The position numbers and the translations under genes are program-made. Positions 31,774-43,181 of a stretch of DNA of 64,000 nucleotides are shown one piece after another. The stretch is from Xenoacremonium recifei. Lineage: Eukaryota > Ascomycota > Sordariomycetes > Hypocreales > Nectriaceae. Under the pieces are notes generated by a model. The model was given only the letters and a program-made list of their open reading frames with translations. It had not been told where the DNA came from and ran no database searches. The DNA is taken from assembly GCA_012184525.1 (NCBI GenBank), contig WOFQ01000016.1, positions 310,001 to 374,000 on the forward strand, read 5' to 3'. Position 1 is the stretch's first letter. Every line of letters starts with the position of its first letter.

Positions 31774-34700
31774 AACGGTTGAGATGGAAACCGAGACGCG
31801 GCGACGAACCCCAGTCTCAGGGAGAAGGTGAGACGAGACGGGTTCTCCCTTTCGACCAGGTTCAAGGGAGCGGGTTCAACAAGCTTAACTTTGGGTAGCA
31901 TTAGAGCATCTAGATAGGCTCAAGACATGTCCAGGGAGATGGTAATTCCATAGATTCATGGAGAACCCGCATAAAAGGCCATGGTCTCGAAATAGCTCTG
32001 GCCATTATCGGCTCTCCCTCGAACCCTGAAATGCTAGCGTGCTCCGGTTTGAAGGGCAGCCAACGTCCCTCCCTCACAAACACCACGGTTCCCTCCCTTC
32101 AGCTGTGAATTTGGCAACACGATGGCCTCGTATTACGACCAATGACGGTTGCTGGTCACCAATGTCGCAGGAATTTCTTCTCATGCATAACAACACAGGC
32201 CCACACGGGTTCGCCCAATCTTGGTCTGAGTCGCCCCATTTACAACACCATGTTCAAAATGGAGCTCTAGGGTAACTGAGCCCTCAACCTCCACTTGGAT
32301 TTCCACAGGGCTTCTTTGTCGGACGAGGATCGTATCACATTAAATTGTGGGATAGGAGATGACCGTAAAGTATTTTTTGCCACTTGGGCGTCTAACCGTG
32401 TAGCAAAATGCACAGGGTTGGGGCCTAACGGAGGATGAGGTCGCATTGATGGATGGCGTCAAGATGCATCTGTGGATAGGAAGCTATGAACAGGAACTGC
32501 CGCGACCGCAGATGCAACCCAGATCCCGATTCACGGCGCTTGACAAGAATAGCCACTAATAACAACACGCGGATATTATTATTATGAGCATTATTACACA
32601 GAGGCCACATCATGCAGACCGCCTGCGCCCCTGAGCGTTCATGTGCTCAGCTCACCTCATCTCATGAAGTCTTACATACAAGCCACGGCTATGATGCCTT
32701 CACACTCTTTTAGTAAGGGGGTTGGTCCAACTCGGGCATAGACAGACAGAGAGCCAAAGAACTTGTGCGGTGTGTCTCAACGGCTGGACTAGCTGCAGCG
32801 GGCGTCCCATAAAATATGCACCTTGTCAGGCGGTCAAGAGAAGCGGGATAATGAATTGCTTTGTTGTGCAAGACGGTTTAATTATTTCATGCAGATGCAC
32901 GTATAAGTGACAGGCTAGGCGGCGGAATAGTGCAGCGTGCATTATTAGTCCGGACACTGGTTAATGAGCACAGGAGTTGAGAAGACTCTGGAGGTAAGAT
33001 TAGATCTGGTGTGAAATATTCGTATCCTTCGCTGGGCGTATTTTTAAAAATAGCCGTCAGATTGCTCGTGCTCGTGTGCATCTGCGTTCCAATCGACGCA
33101 AGTCATCCATCGTCCATCGCCAGAGCACAGATCAGGCCTCTCTCCCAGCGTCCCAGATGCCGGAGACGGAGCTCATTGGTGGCACGGCGCCCGCGAGATG
33201 CCGGAGATCCCTCGCGATAACTGTCTGGCCAGACGGGTAGGAAAAAGCAAGCAGAATCTTGCCATCTCGTGGTCCATGCGGATGCGATGCGACGCCGTGC
33301 CAGCGGGGCCGAACCCCCCCGGGCTCTTCCAGAAAGAAGCGAAATGACATGGGCCGGCGAGCATAAAGAGGAATAAAAGAAATAATCAAAACACCAAATT
33401 ACCACCGCCAACTAGTTCCGTTTACAGTGGAGAGAAATTGGGAGAAATAGGAGACAATGGATTGTTTTGTTTTGTTTGTTATGACCGCGCGTGTCGTCAT
33501 TCGTAGTCCCGAGGGATGAGGCACAGGATGAGAGGATGACGATGATGCCCGATGATGAGCTGGCCGCTGATGACACTCACTGGATGGGGCTGGGAATAGA
33601 GCATGGGGCGAAGGCGAAAACGGGTGGTTGAGCCAGTGTCAGAGCGAGTTGTCCTCCCTCGGGAACTCCCTCCGGATAGATAGTCCGGCGTCTGCTGGCG
33701 GTTCAGTAAGCCAGGGAGGGGGCCGCTTTCTGGGGCGATGGCGGCGGCCACTATCTACGGCATCATCGCTAATAGCAGCGTCTGATATTGTTGGCCATGG
33801 CTTCTCCGGTCTGTGACGCAGTCGGCCTGCGCGTGGCCCGGGATGATGCTGGAGCCGTGACACCTGTCCAGCCTGGAGAGCCAGCGAAATCGCGAACCGG
33901 TGGGAACTCGCGACAGACGCGACCCCGTCCACCCCAGCCTCTCGTCTATTAGACGCTGATGAGGGCTGAGGGTATTACGGAGGCTGCTTGTTGGACGCTT
34001 CGTACCCGTATCGTGTGCGGGCAGAATAGTCCGAGCATCAGTCGAGCAAGAGAGGAGACTGAGAGAGCCGCCTCAACGGACGGCAAGGGTCCACACGCTG
34101 TCTGTCTCTTGTCTCTGTTTGTAACTTGCCGGTCAGGTGTCGGTTTCCTGTCGTCGTCTCATCCCAGCCCCATGATCGACGGCGGACCGGGGCTACGCAG
34201 CGTCGGGTCCCAAGACCCTTTCTCGCGCGCCGTAGTTGGTGGACTCTGGAGTCTTCAACGATGGCGCGGGCTCCGGAAATCCCTGGTGAGGCGTCTGGGC
34301 TTTGGCGTTGGGATGCGCCCAGTGGAGCCGCGAGAGCGCTGTCGCGCGCCGGAGCAGGGTCCTGGAGGGCCCAGGAGGAGAAGAGAAGAGCGTTGAAGAC
34401 TGGTGACATGTCGCAAGAGGCGAGAGAGTGTTGAAGCGTCACAGTCAGGTCGATGTCGCGGTTCTAACGGTTTCACTTGCAGGGCCAAACGAGAGACGGC
34501 GCAGGAGGATGCGGGAAGGCCGAGACGGCTAGACAATCTGGGCAGGCGTAGAACAACAGCAGCAGCAGCAGCATCAATGACCTCGGACCGTGGTTCTTGG
34601 GGTTGATCTTATCTGGATCATGACCAGCTGCCAGAGCAAGAGACACGGGGAATGCAATGTCTCAGTCGTGTGGATGGGATGTTGTTCTCGAAGTCAAGAG

Positions 34701-35942
34701 TACGTACCTGAGGTTCCGGCGTGGCTTGAGGGCGCTAAGCCCCGACGGGGATAGCCGCACCTGCCGCCTGACGCCGCCACCATCACAAAGACGCGTCGTG
34801 GCCGCGTCGCGCTAGCCCGGTCGGGAAACATTGTAAACAAATGCGTCACCTCGCCCGGCCGCGCCTTTTGTCTGTCAGGCTGGAGAGGCGAGGCAAGGCC
34901 AGCGCTATCAGCCCCTGACCCCTGGAGGGCCCTGCCTGTTTCCGAGCCCCAGCGGCGGTCGCGGCCAGCAAGCGGGCCATGCGTGCGCGCGACTCCACCG
35001 CTGGTGAATTGTTGCTGTTTGTGAGCCTGGCTGGCCTGCCCCCGTCCCGTCAAAAGTGACCGCCCGCGAGCGCTCCTTCCTGCCTGTCCGTGAGCGAGTG
35101 CCCTGGGTGTCAGTGAGTAAAGGCCCGTAGTCACTTCCTTGTCCCCGCTAACCCCCCAACGGGAAACCGCTAGTGAATCTGCCCCTTCCCCCGGCCAGTC
35201 GGCTGGCTCATCTGCCATCTTGCCCACTTGACTTGCCCATCGTCCAATTCCGCCAGCCCAAACCAAACCAAACCAACCTCACATCTTCACACCTTCTCTC
35301 CTCCACACCCTTTCTCTCCAACTGGAACTCGCCAGCCTCATTCCAGTGCCCTTCCTTCGCTGCCGTCGGGCTGCATGCTTCGCCCTCTCCCGACCGCTTG
35401 ACTCATCCGAACACAAAACAAGAGCGCCCCGGTTGTTCCACGTTATGTCCACGGCCGCCACACGAGAGGGTCTCTGTGCCGTCCACCGAGCCATCATCGT
35501 CGAACAGATCCAGATTCGAGACCGCCAGTGTTAGGACTCGCTCGCTCGTCAAGCTTCTCCCTCAAAGGCGCCGTCGCTCGCGCTTGCCCTTCGGGAAGCA
35601 GTCTGGAAGTCCTTCAAACGCCCCGTCGCATGCACCATGGTGTAGCTGCCCAGAACTATCCTCAGTGCTCGCGGCCTCGACTCGCCTTCCTGCGATCAAA
35701 CGACAGCTTCTAGGAAACGGCGACTACGGTAGCTCCTCCTCCTAGCCCCAAAGTCGCAGCTGCAGCCTTCCTGACGCTGGACCTCAACTCCATCGTACCT
35801 TCACCCCAGCACCAATTCTCTGTTGCCTGGTGTGCTTTCGCGCCTGCCTACGATCTAGACCAACAACTGGTCGTTGACGAACAAACAAACAAAAACAAAT
35901 ACCTTGGTCACCTACCTGAACAGACCCTCGCCAAGTCATGAT

Positions 35943-36011
35943 ATGAATTTCTGCTTTCCAGTGAGACTGGTTATGCTTTGGGATTTTGTTGGATTCGGCT
36001 ATCTTCACTGA
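35943..36011 (+). promoter_or_regulatory. Candidate uORF (22 codons) in WEE1 leader
   Basis: ATG at 35943, in-frame second ATG at 35973, stop TGA at 36009-36011; product MNFCFPVRLV then MLWDFVGFGYLH. A minimal ATG-ATA-TGA uORF (35938-35946) overlaps its start in another frame. Acts only if the WEE1 transcript starts upstream of about 35938, which the C/T-rich leader suggests but does not prove. Confidence 0.4.
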
Positions 36012-36135
36012 GCCTTGCGATTGTCTCGCTCTTTGGTTTCGCCTCCGAACACCTCGACTCTCACCTTGACCTACCTTACGACTACTGATCGGCTGCGACC
36101 TATTTGACTCTGCCCTCACTCAGATCGGCAGTCAC

Positions 36136-36168
36136 ATGAACCCTGAAGAAACAGAAAACAAAGGATAG
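36136..36168 (+). promoter_or_regulatory. Candidate uORF (10 codons) in WEE1 leader
   Basis: ATG at 36136-36138, product MNPEETENKG, stop TAG at 36166-36168, ending 123 nt before the WEE1 ATG. Close enough to the main start to affect reinitiation if present in the mRNA. Confidence 0.45.
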
Positions 36169-36291
36169 ACATCAAGTCAAAAGAGCAAACAGTACCATAC
36201 AAAGCACTCGACTCCGCCGGGGTGGGCATTCCTCAGCTGGCCCTCACTCCGCGGTACAGCCGAACCGCACAGCATTCCAACCCGCATCACA

Positions 36292-39200
36292 ATGTCCTTC
36301 TCTAACAGCAGCAGCGGCGGCACCATCGCCCTTCCATCGCCAACTCACGCCCACCAGATCGACGTGACGTCGGCTGTGCGCAGTCTGCGACGGTCCATGT
36401 CCCGGTCCCCCTCCCACTTCTTATCGCGCTCCAACTCTAAGAGCTCCTTGAGTCCCGAGAACTCGCGAGCTGCATCGCCACAATCGCCGTGCCGCCGCTT
36501 CGTGTTGACGCCGCAACAACAACAACAACCTGTCCCCTTCAACGCCCAGTCCGCGCCCCCGATCGTGACAGCCGTCCACGCTACCACTCCGCATCATCAG
36601 ACAGGCTTCACGTCCTTCCGGTCCAGTATTCGCCTGTCATTGCGCTCAGCCAAGGCTGCTAAGACGTCACCCTCACGACCATTGACGCGAGCGAGAATAT
36701 CACCACGGAGCCCGCTTAAGAGGGCGCTCAGTGCTACTTCGGACAGCGGAAACTCTCTCCCTAACTCGTCATCATCGACGGTTTCCGAATCAGGTGGCCA
36801 GGAAAACACGGCTTTTGGTCTCGTCGCGGGCTCTCAGACACCTACCGAGAAGCCCGCTCGACATAGCCTGCATCTGGACGTCTCCGGCTCATCTCAGTCA
36901 GCTTTCCTGAAGTCGCTCGACCATAATAGCGACAGCCCCATGAGCACGACGACGGGCGCCTTGAAGCGCAGTGATGCCACGATGAACCTCGACCAGTCGA
37001 GCCAAGGCAGCCCGGTGGCTAAGCGACGGAGCTTGCATGGAATCTCAACACTCGGTCTTGGTCAGAATGACGATATCAACGTCTTCGGATCCGGCGGCAA
37101 TAACACAACCTTCCGCAACTTCCAAATCCATGAAGACGGCGATCTTGACTATGAATTGTCGTCGGTTGGTGCGGGTATCTTCCGGGAGCCTTCTCCCTCT
37201 CCCTCTTCCAACGTTCCTAAGCGATCTTCCTCCCTCCGCAAGTCGACTCTTCAGCAGCGATATGGGGACCGAGGATCCCTGGGCCGACGAAATGGGGAGC
37301 GCCAGCTGGCTCAGCTCAGCGCAGACTTCTCTCCGGCTAGAAGCCGCCCTCGTCTCTCCCTGGATCAATTCATGCCTCCTCATGTCTCTCGGGACAGCCC
37401 CTTCTCTTCGACCGGCCCCCTTCCCAACCCGTCCAGTCATCCTATGGAGGCTAAGGCGCACCAGCCTCACCCTCTGTCCAAGACTTTGACCACATCATCT
37501 TCTGGAGGTAGCCTAACCGAAGAGGCTTCGGGCGACGAGTTGCCGCATCAACAGCCAGTGGCCATGAACCCACCCAAGCGTCACCCGTTTTCTCGGTCGC
37601 TTCCCCTGAATGCGACCCGACCAATGCGACCGAATGACTTCTCTCGAGCTATGGCTACACCTAGCAACTCGCAGCTGTATACGGGAGCGTTCCATTCGAC
37701 GGGTCTCAAGTCCAAGATGAATCGTGACTTGGAGGATGAACTGGATAAGAAGATGGTTCCCCCGGACACGCCTTGCAAGAAGTACTCTAACCCGTTCGCC
37801 ACTTACCCACCACCAGCTGGAAGTGCGAGTGCTATTAAGAAGAGGGGCAACAACCGGAATTCCTTCGCTGGCCTGCCTTCGACACCATTTAACCCGACCA
37901 TCAACCAACTACCGGACACCTTTGGACACCCAGGAAAGGGTCTCTCCATCTTCCAGCGCGTCAATGCTCCCCGCAGCAACCGCCGCGGCAGCGTTCTAAG
38001 CCTTGATGGCGAGGACAACAAGCTGTTTGGAGATGCTCCCGAGTTCCAGAATCCGATGGAGGGTTATGCGCCTCCTACACCGACGAAGAACTCGTTGAAC
38101 TCGCGCCCTATCAGCACCGTCCTGGAGACGCCGCATGAGAGCAACAGCCCTACTGCCAACCGAACCTTTGTAGCCCCAACTTCAGCGGTGCGACCTCCAA
38201 TCTCAAGGGAATCAACTTGTAAGTGGTCCACAGCACGACAACTCGGGCTGGAAGAAGCATCCACAGAAGCACATGCTAATATGAATGTTATTACAGCGAG
38301 TCCTCTCAATGGACGACGAACTCCCCAGACGCCTCAGGAGAGTCTGTTGCCGCTGGACACGAGCCGTCTCTCCATCTCACAGAACGGCGGAGACTTGCTC
38401 TCTGATGGTACGCGACCTCCGGTGACACCGACGGCTGGTAGAGACTTCCGCTCGTCTACTAGCCTGCTGGTCACGCCCGTCAACTTCCGGACCAGCGCCT
38501 TTGATGTTGACCCTGGGATGTCTTCACGATTCGACAAGGTTGAGCAGATTGGCAAGGGCGAGTTTTCGACTGTGTATCGCGTCACTAAGGTGAACCATCA
38601 CCGACACTCTAATTTCGACGCCTATGTCTCAACTACGCCAAGCGACCGACTCCCGAGCCCTGCCAAGAGCCAGGTTTTCGCCGTCAAGAAGACCAAGAAT
38701 CCTTATCAGGGTCGCCGTGACCGTGAGATCAAGCTGCAGGAGGCCATGATTCTTAAGAGTCTCTCTAACTCAGACCACGTGGTTAAGTACATCGATGACT
38801 GGGAGTACAACGGACATCTCTACATCCAGACGGAGTTCTGCGAAGAGGGCACCCTCGACAAGTTCCTGAATACTCTGGGACGCGGTGGTCGACTTGAAGA
38901 CTTCCGCATCTTCAAGATTCTGCAGGACTTGCTCTTGGTAAGCTAAGACAAACTCACCATCGATATAAGAATAGCAACTAACAAATATGCAGGGCCTTAA
39001 GGAGATTCATGACGCTGGTTTCATGCACTTGGATATGAAGCCGGCTAACGTGCTGATCACCTTTGAGGGTGTTCTCAAGATTGGCGACTTCGGACTGGCG
39101 CAGAGCTGCACGCTCAACAAGGATGTCGACATTGAGGGTGACCGTGAGTACATGGCGCCAGAGATGCTTAAGGGCAAGGCGACCTGTGCTGCAGACATCT

Positions 39201-39709
39201 TCTCCCTGGGACTCATGGTTCTGGAGATTGCCGGCAACGTGGTCCTGCCAGAGAACGGACCGACCTGGGTCGCACTTCGATCAGGCGACTTGTCCGATGT
39301 TCCCAGCCTGACCTGGACACCCTCCGTTGATGTTGAGCGCGATAGCACCGGACACCCGACGGATTTGACCACTGGCGGCAGCACCTTTGATACCGAGCGA
39401 ACTCACAACGCTGGCAACCTGTTTGGCTCCTTTAAGCGATCGGAGCTTCAGCAGCCTCCTGAGTTCATGGTCAGCGCCTGGCACCCGAGCTCCCTTGACT
39501 CCATCGTCAAGTGGATGACCTGCCAAGAGCCTTCGCAACGACCGACGGCAGACCAGGTGCTTGACCTCGAGGGCCTTCACTGGGTGGCTGAGCGTCGAAA
39601 TGCCGCGGCGACGGTGTATGAGGGCAACTGGGGACCGACGCCCATCTTTGCTGAGACGGTGCAGATGACGCAAAGCATGGATATCGACACGGAGATGACG
39701 GACGTGTGA
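36292..39709 (+). CDS. WEE1: Mitosis-inhibitor protein kinase Wee1
   Basis: Nuclear kinase that phosphorylates the inhibitory Tyr of Cdk1 and delays mitosis. Exons 36292-38218, 38297-38937 and 38993-39709 give 1094 residues. The first two thirds are a low-complexity Ser/Pro-rich regulatory region with many S/T-P sites (likely CDK sites), a short polyGln and basic patches. The kinase domain starts near residue 718: FDKVEQIGKGEFSTVYRVTK (Gly loop), VFAVKKTK (ATP Lys), a short family-typical insert between them, then FMHLDMKPANVLI, where HLDxKP replaces the usual HRDLKP as in Wee1 kinases, and LKIGDFGLA. GDREYMAPEML and LVLEIAGNVVLPENG are also Wee1-like. Intron 1 (38219-38296) is 78 nt, a multiple of three without stops, so the long frame reads through it; its GTAAGT, TGCTAAT and TTACAG signals are strong. 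Two candidate uORFs precede the start. Confidence 0.94.
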
Positions 39710-41385
39710 AGATAGTCGCATTGCACGAGTTATGTATGACTACAACTACCCTGCGGATAGCTTACGGCTTCGGACCAACCATGGAACGAGCGAGGCCGCC
39801 GTGAGGCAACAGAATCCTTGGACCGAGTGCTGGAATACCTATTGCCAGTGGATAGGCCAGGATGGCTATTGGAATCGGCAACCGAGGTTTAGCGAAGGAT
39901 ATTCCGGAATGGTTTGCTACGATTTGGAACAAAGTTCGACTTATGGCGTTACGACGACACTACGATATATGACGAACAGTCGAGATCCGCTGAGCCCTTG
40001 AGCCATTGGAGGCTCTCATCTGTTTCGAGCGAGTTGGCTTCTCTGCTAGGTCTCACTCTTGAACGGACTTTTGAGGGCCCGCCTTTGCTTGCTCTGCTTA
40101 TGTTACGGCTTCGAAAGGCGGGGGAGACAACAAAAACATTGCTTTTCGCGCCTCGAAAGTGAGGCTGCGTGTACGAATTACTCACATGGAACTGATTCAG
40201 GCATGTTTGGAATTTCATGGTCAGGCTCTGCGATGGCCTTGGCATTTGAAATTGGAGTTTACGGATACGGACCTCTCTGCCAACACAGCACCGTACAGGG
40301 ACTGCAAAGCCCGGTCGAAATAGGGCAACCAACAAGAGGGGTAAGCAGGTACCTGATGGTGGACAGGGGGAGGAGAGTTTGTAGAATACCCAGACGCGGA
40401 GGGATTTTGTGGCTTGGGAGGGCAACCACTTGCAGACTCCGAGCTTGACGAGAGTCCCCGGCGGAAGAGGAGAGGATAGAGGTTCACGGGACCAGCAGCA
40501 TGGATGGCCATTTTGAGAGCGAAGGAGGAGGAACGCGGGCCGATCTTACTGCTGGCGACGAATGATTGTCACGATGAAATGGCATGAACATGTTATGACA
40601 CGTTTTCCACGAAGCAAGCAAGGAAGAAAAGGAAAAAAAGAAAAGAAAACCGGGCATGTTGTTAGTATGATGAGCTTGGGCAGGGTTGATGATGGATCAC
40701 TTACGGTCTGGAACTTGGACCGGTCAGGACTTAGATGTACCTTATTAGCAAGCAAGCGAGCGTGCAGCAAATGGGAGGACTTAATAGCAATGACTGGACA
40801 CGTGCGATGCCACACCGGTGTGATAGTTTGTGCGTAAGAGTGTGACTTGCTGCGCTGGCCGGTCTGGGCTGGGCGCGGGATATCGTGAGGCGGGCGGCGG
40901 CGTCGGGACAGAGGACGTTGGTTGGTGAAGGACGCTCAGAGTTGTGATTTGCGCTACAATTTAGAGGAGACGGGCCGGGACAGGGGCGGGACCGGCGCAA
41001 GCCGAAGCCTGTTATGAACCTTGGGAGCCTGTTAGGGAGCCTGTTAGGCGGGGTGTGCAGCGGGCAGGCGCGCTGGGCGCTCCATCCATCGCTCTTGCCT
41101 CCTCACGAGTCCAGGTACGGAGGTACATCCACGATCCAAGACGCCCATATCAGACAGCCTCGTTCCTGCTTTTCTGCCTTCCTTCTCCTCCAGCACTCCA
41201 GGACTCAGCGAGGGATCAATCGAGACATCCGTCTACTTAAATTAAACACAAGGCATCTTCATCTCCATCATCACTACCACCAGCATCCTTATCAAGCGTG
41301 CCTTCACTGACGCCCAGCCTCATTTGCGGAAAACAAGCGAGCCAGTCATCTCTGCCCCCAAACACGTACAGCCAGCCAGCCAAAC
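39710..41385. other. Intergenic, WEE1 3' region and oxidoreductase promoter
   Basis: About 1.7 kb with no supported gene. The segment after 40600 has an A/G-rich tract (40615-40650); the 300 nt before 41386 are C-rich with CATC/CACC repeats, a probable leader. Confidence 0.5.
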
Positions 41386-42867
41386 ATGACGGCCGCCGAC
41401 AACAGCCAGCAGGCCGGCCTCCCCACGCCCGAGAGCACCAAATCCTACTGGCACCAGGCGCCCTCCGAGGCCCTGCAGGGGTTCCGGTCCACGGCCGACC
41501 TGCCGGCCACGGCCGAGTACGTCATCGTCGGCAGCGGCATCACGGGCGCCTTTGCGGCGCGGGAGCTGGTCGAGGTGGCCGGCGAGCGCGGCGTGGTCAT
41601 GCTGGAGGCGCGCGAGGCGTGCTGGGGAGCTACGGGGAGGGTAAGTCTCCTGTCCTCTCTTCTCTTTTGACTACACGATGCGATGCTTGCGGGCGGGCAT
41701 GGAGCAACAGCAACTGATGAAGCAAACTGGCAGAATGGTGGCCATTGCCAGCCCCTCCTCTACACCTCGCGCGCGGCTGTCGGCCGCTTCGAGCTCGCGA
41801 CCTACCGCTTCCTGCGCCAGCTGGTCGACGACAACGCCGTGCCCTGCGATTGGGAGACGGTCGGCGGTGTGCACGCCTTGCCGGACCCGGAGGTCGCCGA
41901 CCTGGTCCGGACCCACCTCGCCCGGCTTGCCCGCGATGCTCCGGACCTGGCTGCCGAGACGCGCATCACCGACGACCCGGAGGAGCTCCGGCGCTTGCGC
42001 GTGCCCGGCGCTGCGGCCGCGGTGGTGCAGAAGTGTGCGGCTAAGCTGTGGCCGTACAAGCTCGTGTGCTGGGTCCTTGAGGAACTCGTCAAGAAGGGCC
42101 CGGATTCCTTCAACATCCAGACTACCACTCCGGTGACCAACCTTGAGCAGCAAGACTCAGGGGACTGGAAGCTTGACACGCCCCGCGGCAGCATCACGGC
42201 AAAGAAGGTAATTCTCGCTACTAACGCCTACACAAGCCGCCTGTTGCCCGCTCTTACGGGGCTCCTCATACCCGTCCGTGGCCAGGTCTGCGCACTCGTC
42301 CCGCCTGAAGACGCACCGCCCCTCGAGCACTCCCACGTGTGGATCTCCCCTGGTGGTGACGACTACCTCGTGCAGCGACCCTCACGAGAGCTTATCCTCG
42401 GTGGTGAGCGGCTCAGCGTTCCTCACGGCGCTGTCGGCATCTCCAAGGACGACGAAGTTGACCCCGTCGTCGCCGCCCGCCTGCGTCGTGCCATGGCCCC
42501 TGCCGTCAAGCTCCGCCCCGGCGACGCCCCCGAGGAACCCGAGCTGCCCGCCCGCTGGGAGTGGACCGGCATCATGGGCTACTCGCGTGACAGCCAGCCG
42601 TGGGTCGGCCGTGTGCCGTCCGAGCTGGGCGGCGGCTCCGGCGGGCTATGGCTCAGCGGCGGGTACACCGGGCACGGCATGCCGGTGGGCGCGCGGGGCG
42701 GTATCGCTGTCGTGGAAGATGCTCTCGGGCGCAAGGAGAGGACTGTCGAGCTGCCGCGTGAGTATCGCATCACGGCGGAGAGGGCGGTCAAGGCGCGTCG
42801 GGCGGTGTTGCCAACGACATTCGCGGAGGAGGTGAGAATGCTGTTGGAGGATGTGGAGGATGAGTGA
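41386..42867 (+). CDS. FAD-dependent oxidoreductase, DAO family
   Basis: Flavoprotein of the D-amino-acid-oxidase/glycine-oxidase fold, 462 residues from exons 41386-41640 and 41734-42867 (93-nt intron, donor GTAAGT). The FAD-binding motif YVIVGSGITGAFAARELVE lies near residue 45, followed by VVMLEAREACWGATGR-NGG, where the intron splits the conserved GATGRNGG block. Further family features are ITAKKVILATNAYTSRLLPA, and near the C-terminus WTGIMGYSRDSQPWVGRVP and GLWLSGGYTGHGMPVGARGG, the second FAD contact. No signal peptide or membrane span; tail ends MLLEDVEDE with no PTS1. Members oxidise secondary or primary amines (sarcosine, amino acids, other amines). It lies 15 kb from the oxo-acid group and has no visible link to it. 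Convergent with the acyl-CoA ligase gene. Confidence 0.88.
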
Positions 42868-43181
42868 CTGTTGGGTACCAGAAAGACAGAGATGGGTTTC
42901 TTTGAGCGAGATCTAGAGAAAGATAGTAAGAATCAGCTATATCTCCCTTCCCTGCGTCTCCCCTGAATCCCTTTTAATATCCACCCTTTGGAAAAAGTCC
43001 ATATCGATGCCTATCCATCTTCCAAAACACCAACACATACGTCCATTCTTGCCCTAGCCATGCCATGACATCCCATCAATCGCCCAGTAACTTAAGCAAG
43101 ATCTATACAGAGATCGGAGACGTAACGCCCTGCGACAGTACAACACAAACACGAATTAGCTTCCCGAACATCAAGTCAGAC
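42868..43181. other. Convergent intergenic region
   Basis: Short gap between two converging stop codons; probably the two 3' UTRs. No hairpin or gene noted. Confidence 0.5.

Larger units (their letters stand above)
31774..36291. other. 4.5 kb gene-free region, dCMP deaminase to WEE1
   Basis: I find no supportable gene. It divides into an AT-richer part (31774-33100), a GC-rich part (33100-35160) with many random frames on both strands and a (CAG)5 run at 34557-34571, and a C/T-rich part (about 35160-36290) that looks like a long WEE1 5' leader, with an A-rich CAAACAAACAAAAACAAA-type tract near 35881. Long leaders are usual for cell-cycle regulators in filamentous ascomycetes. Confidence 0.5.

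Noticed and set aside
34557..34571. (CAG)5 run as a meaningful repeat
   Set aside because: Too short and in DNA with no coding support.
41386..42867. FAD oxidoreductase as a fifth member of the oxo-acid cluster (imine source for RidA)
   Set aside because: It is 15 kb away, separated by WEE1 and dCMP deaminase, and I see no decamer in its promoter.
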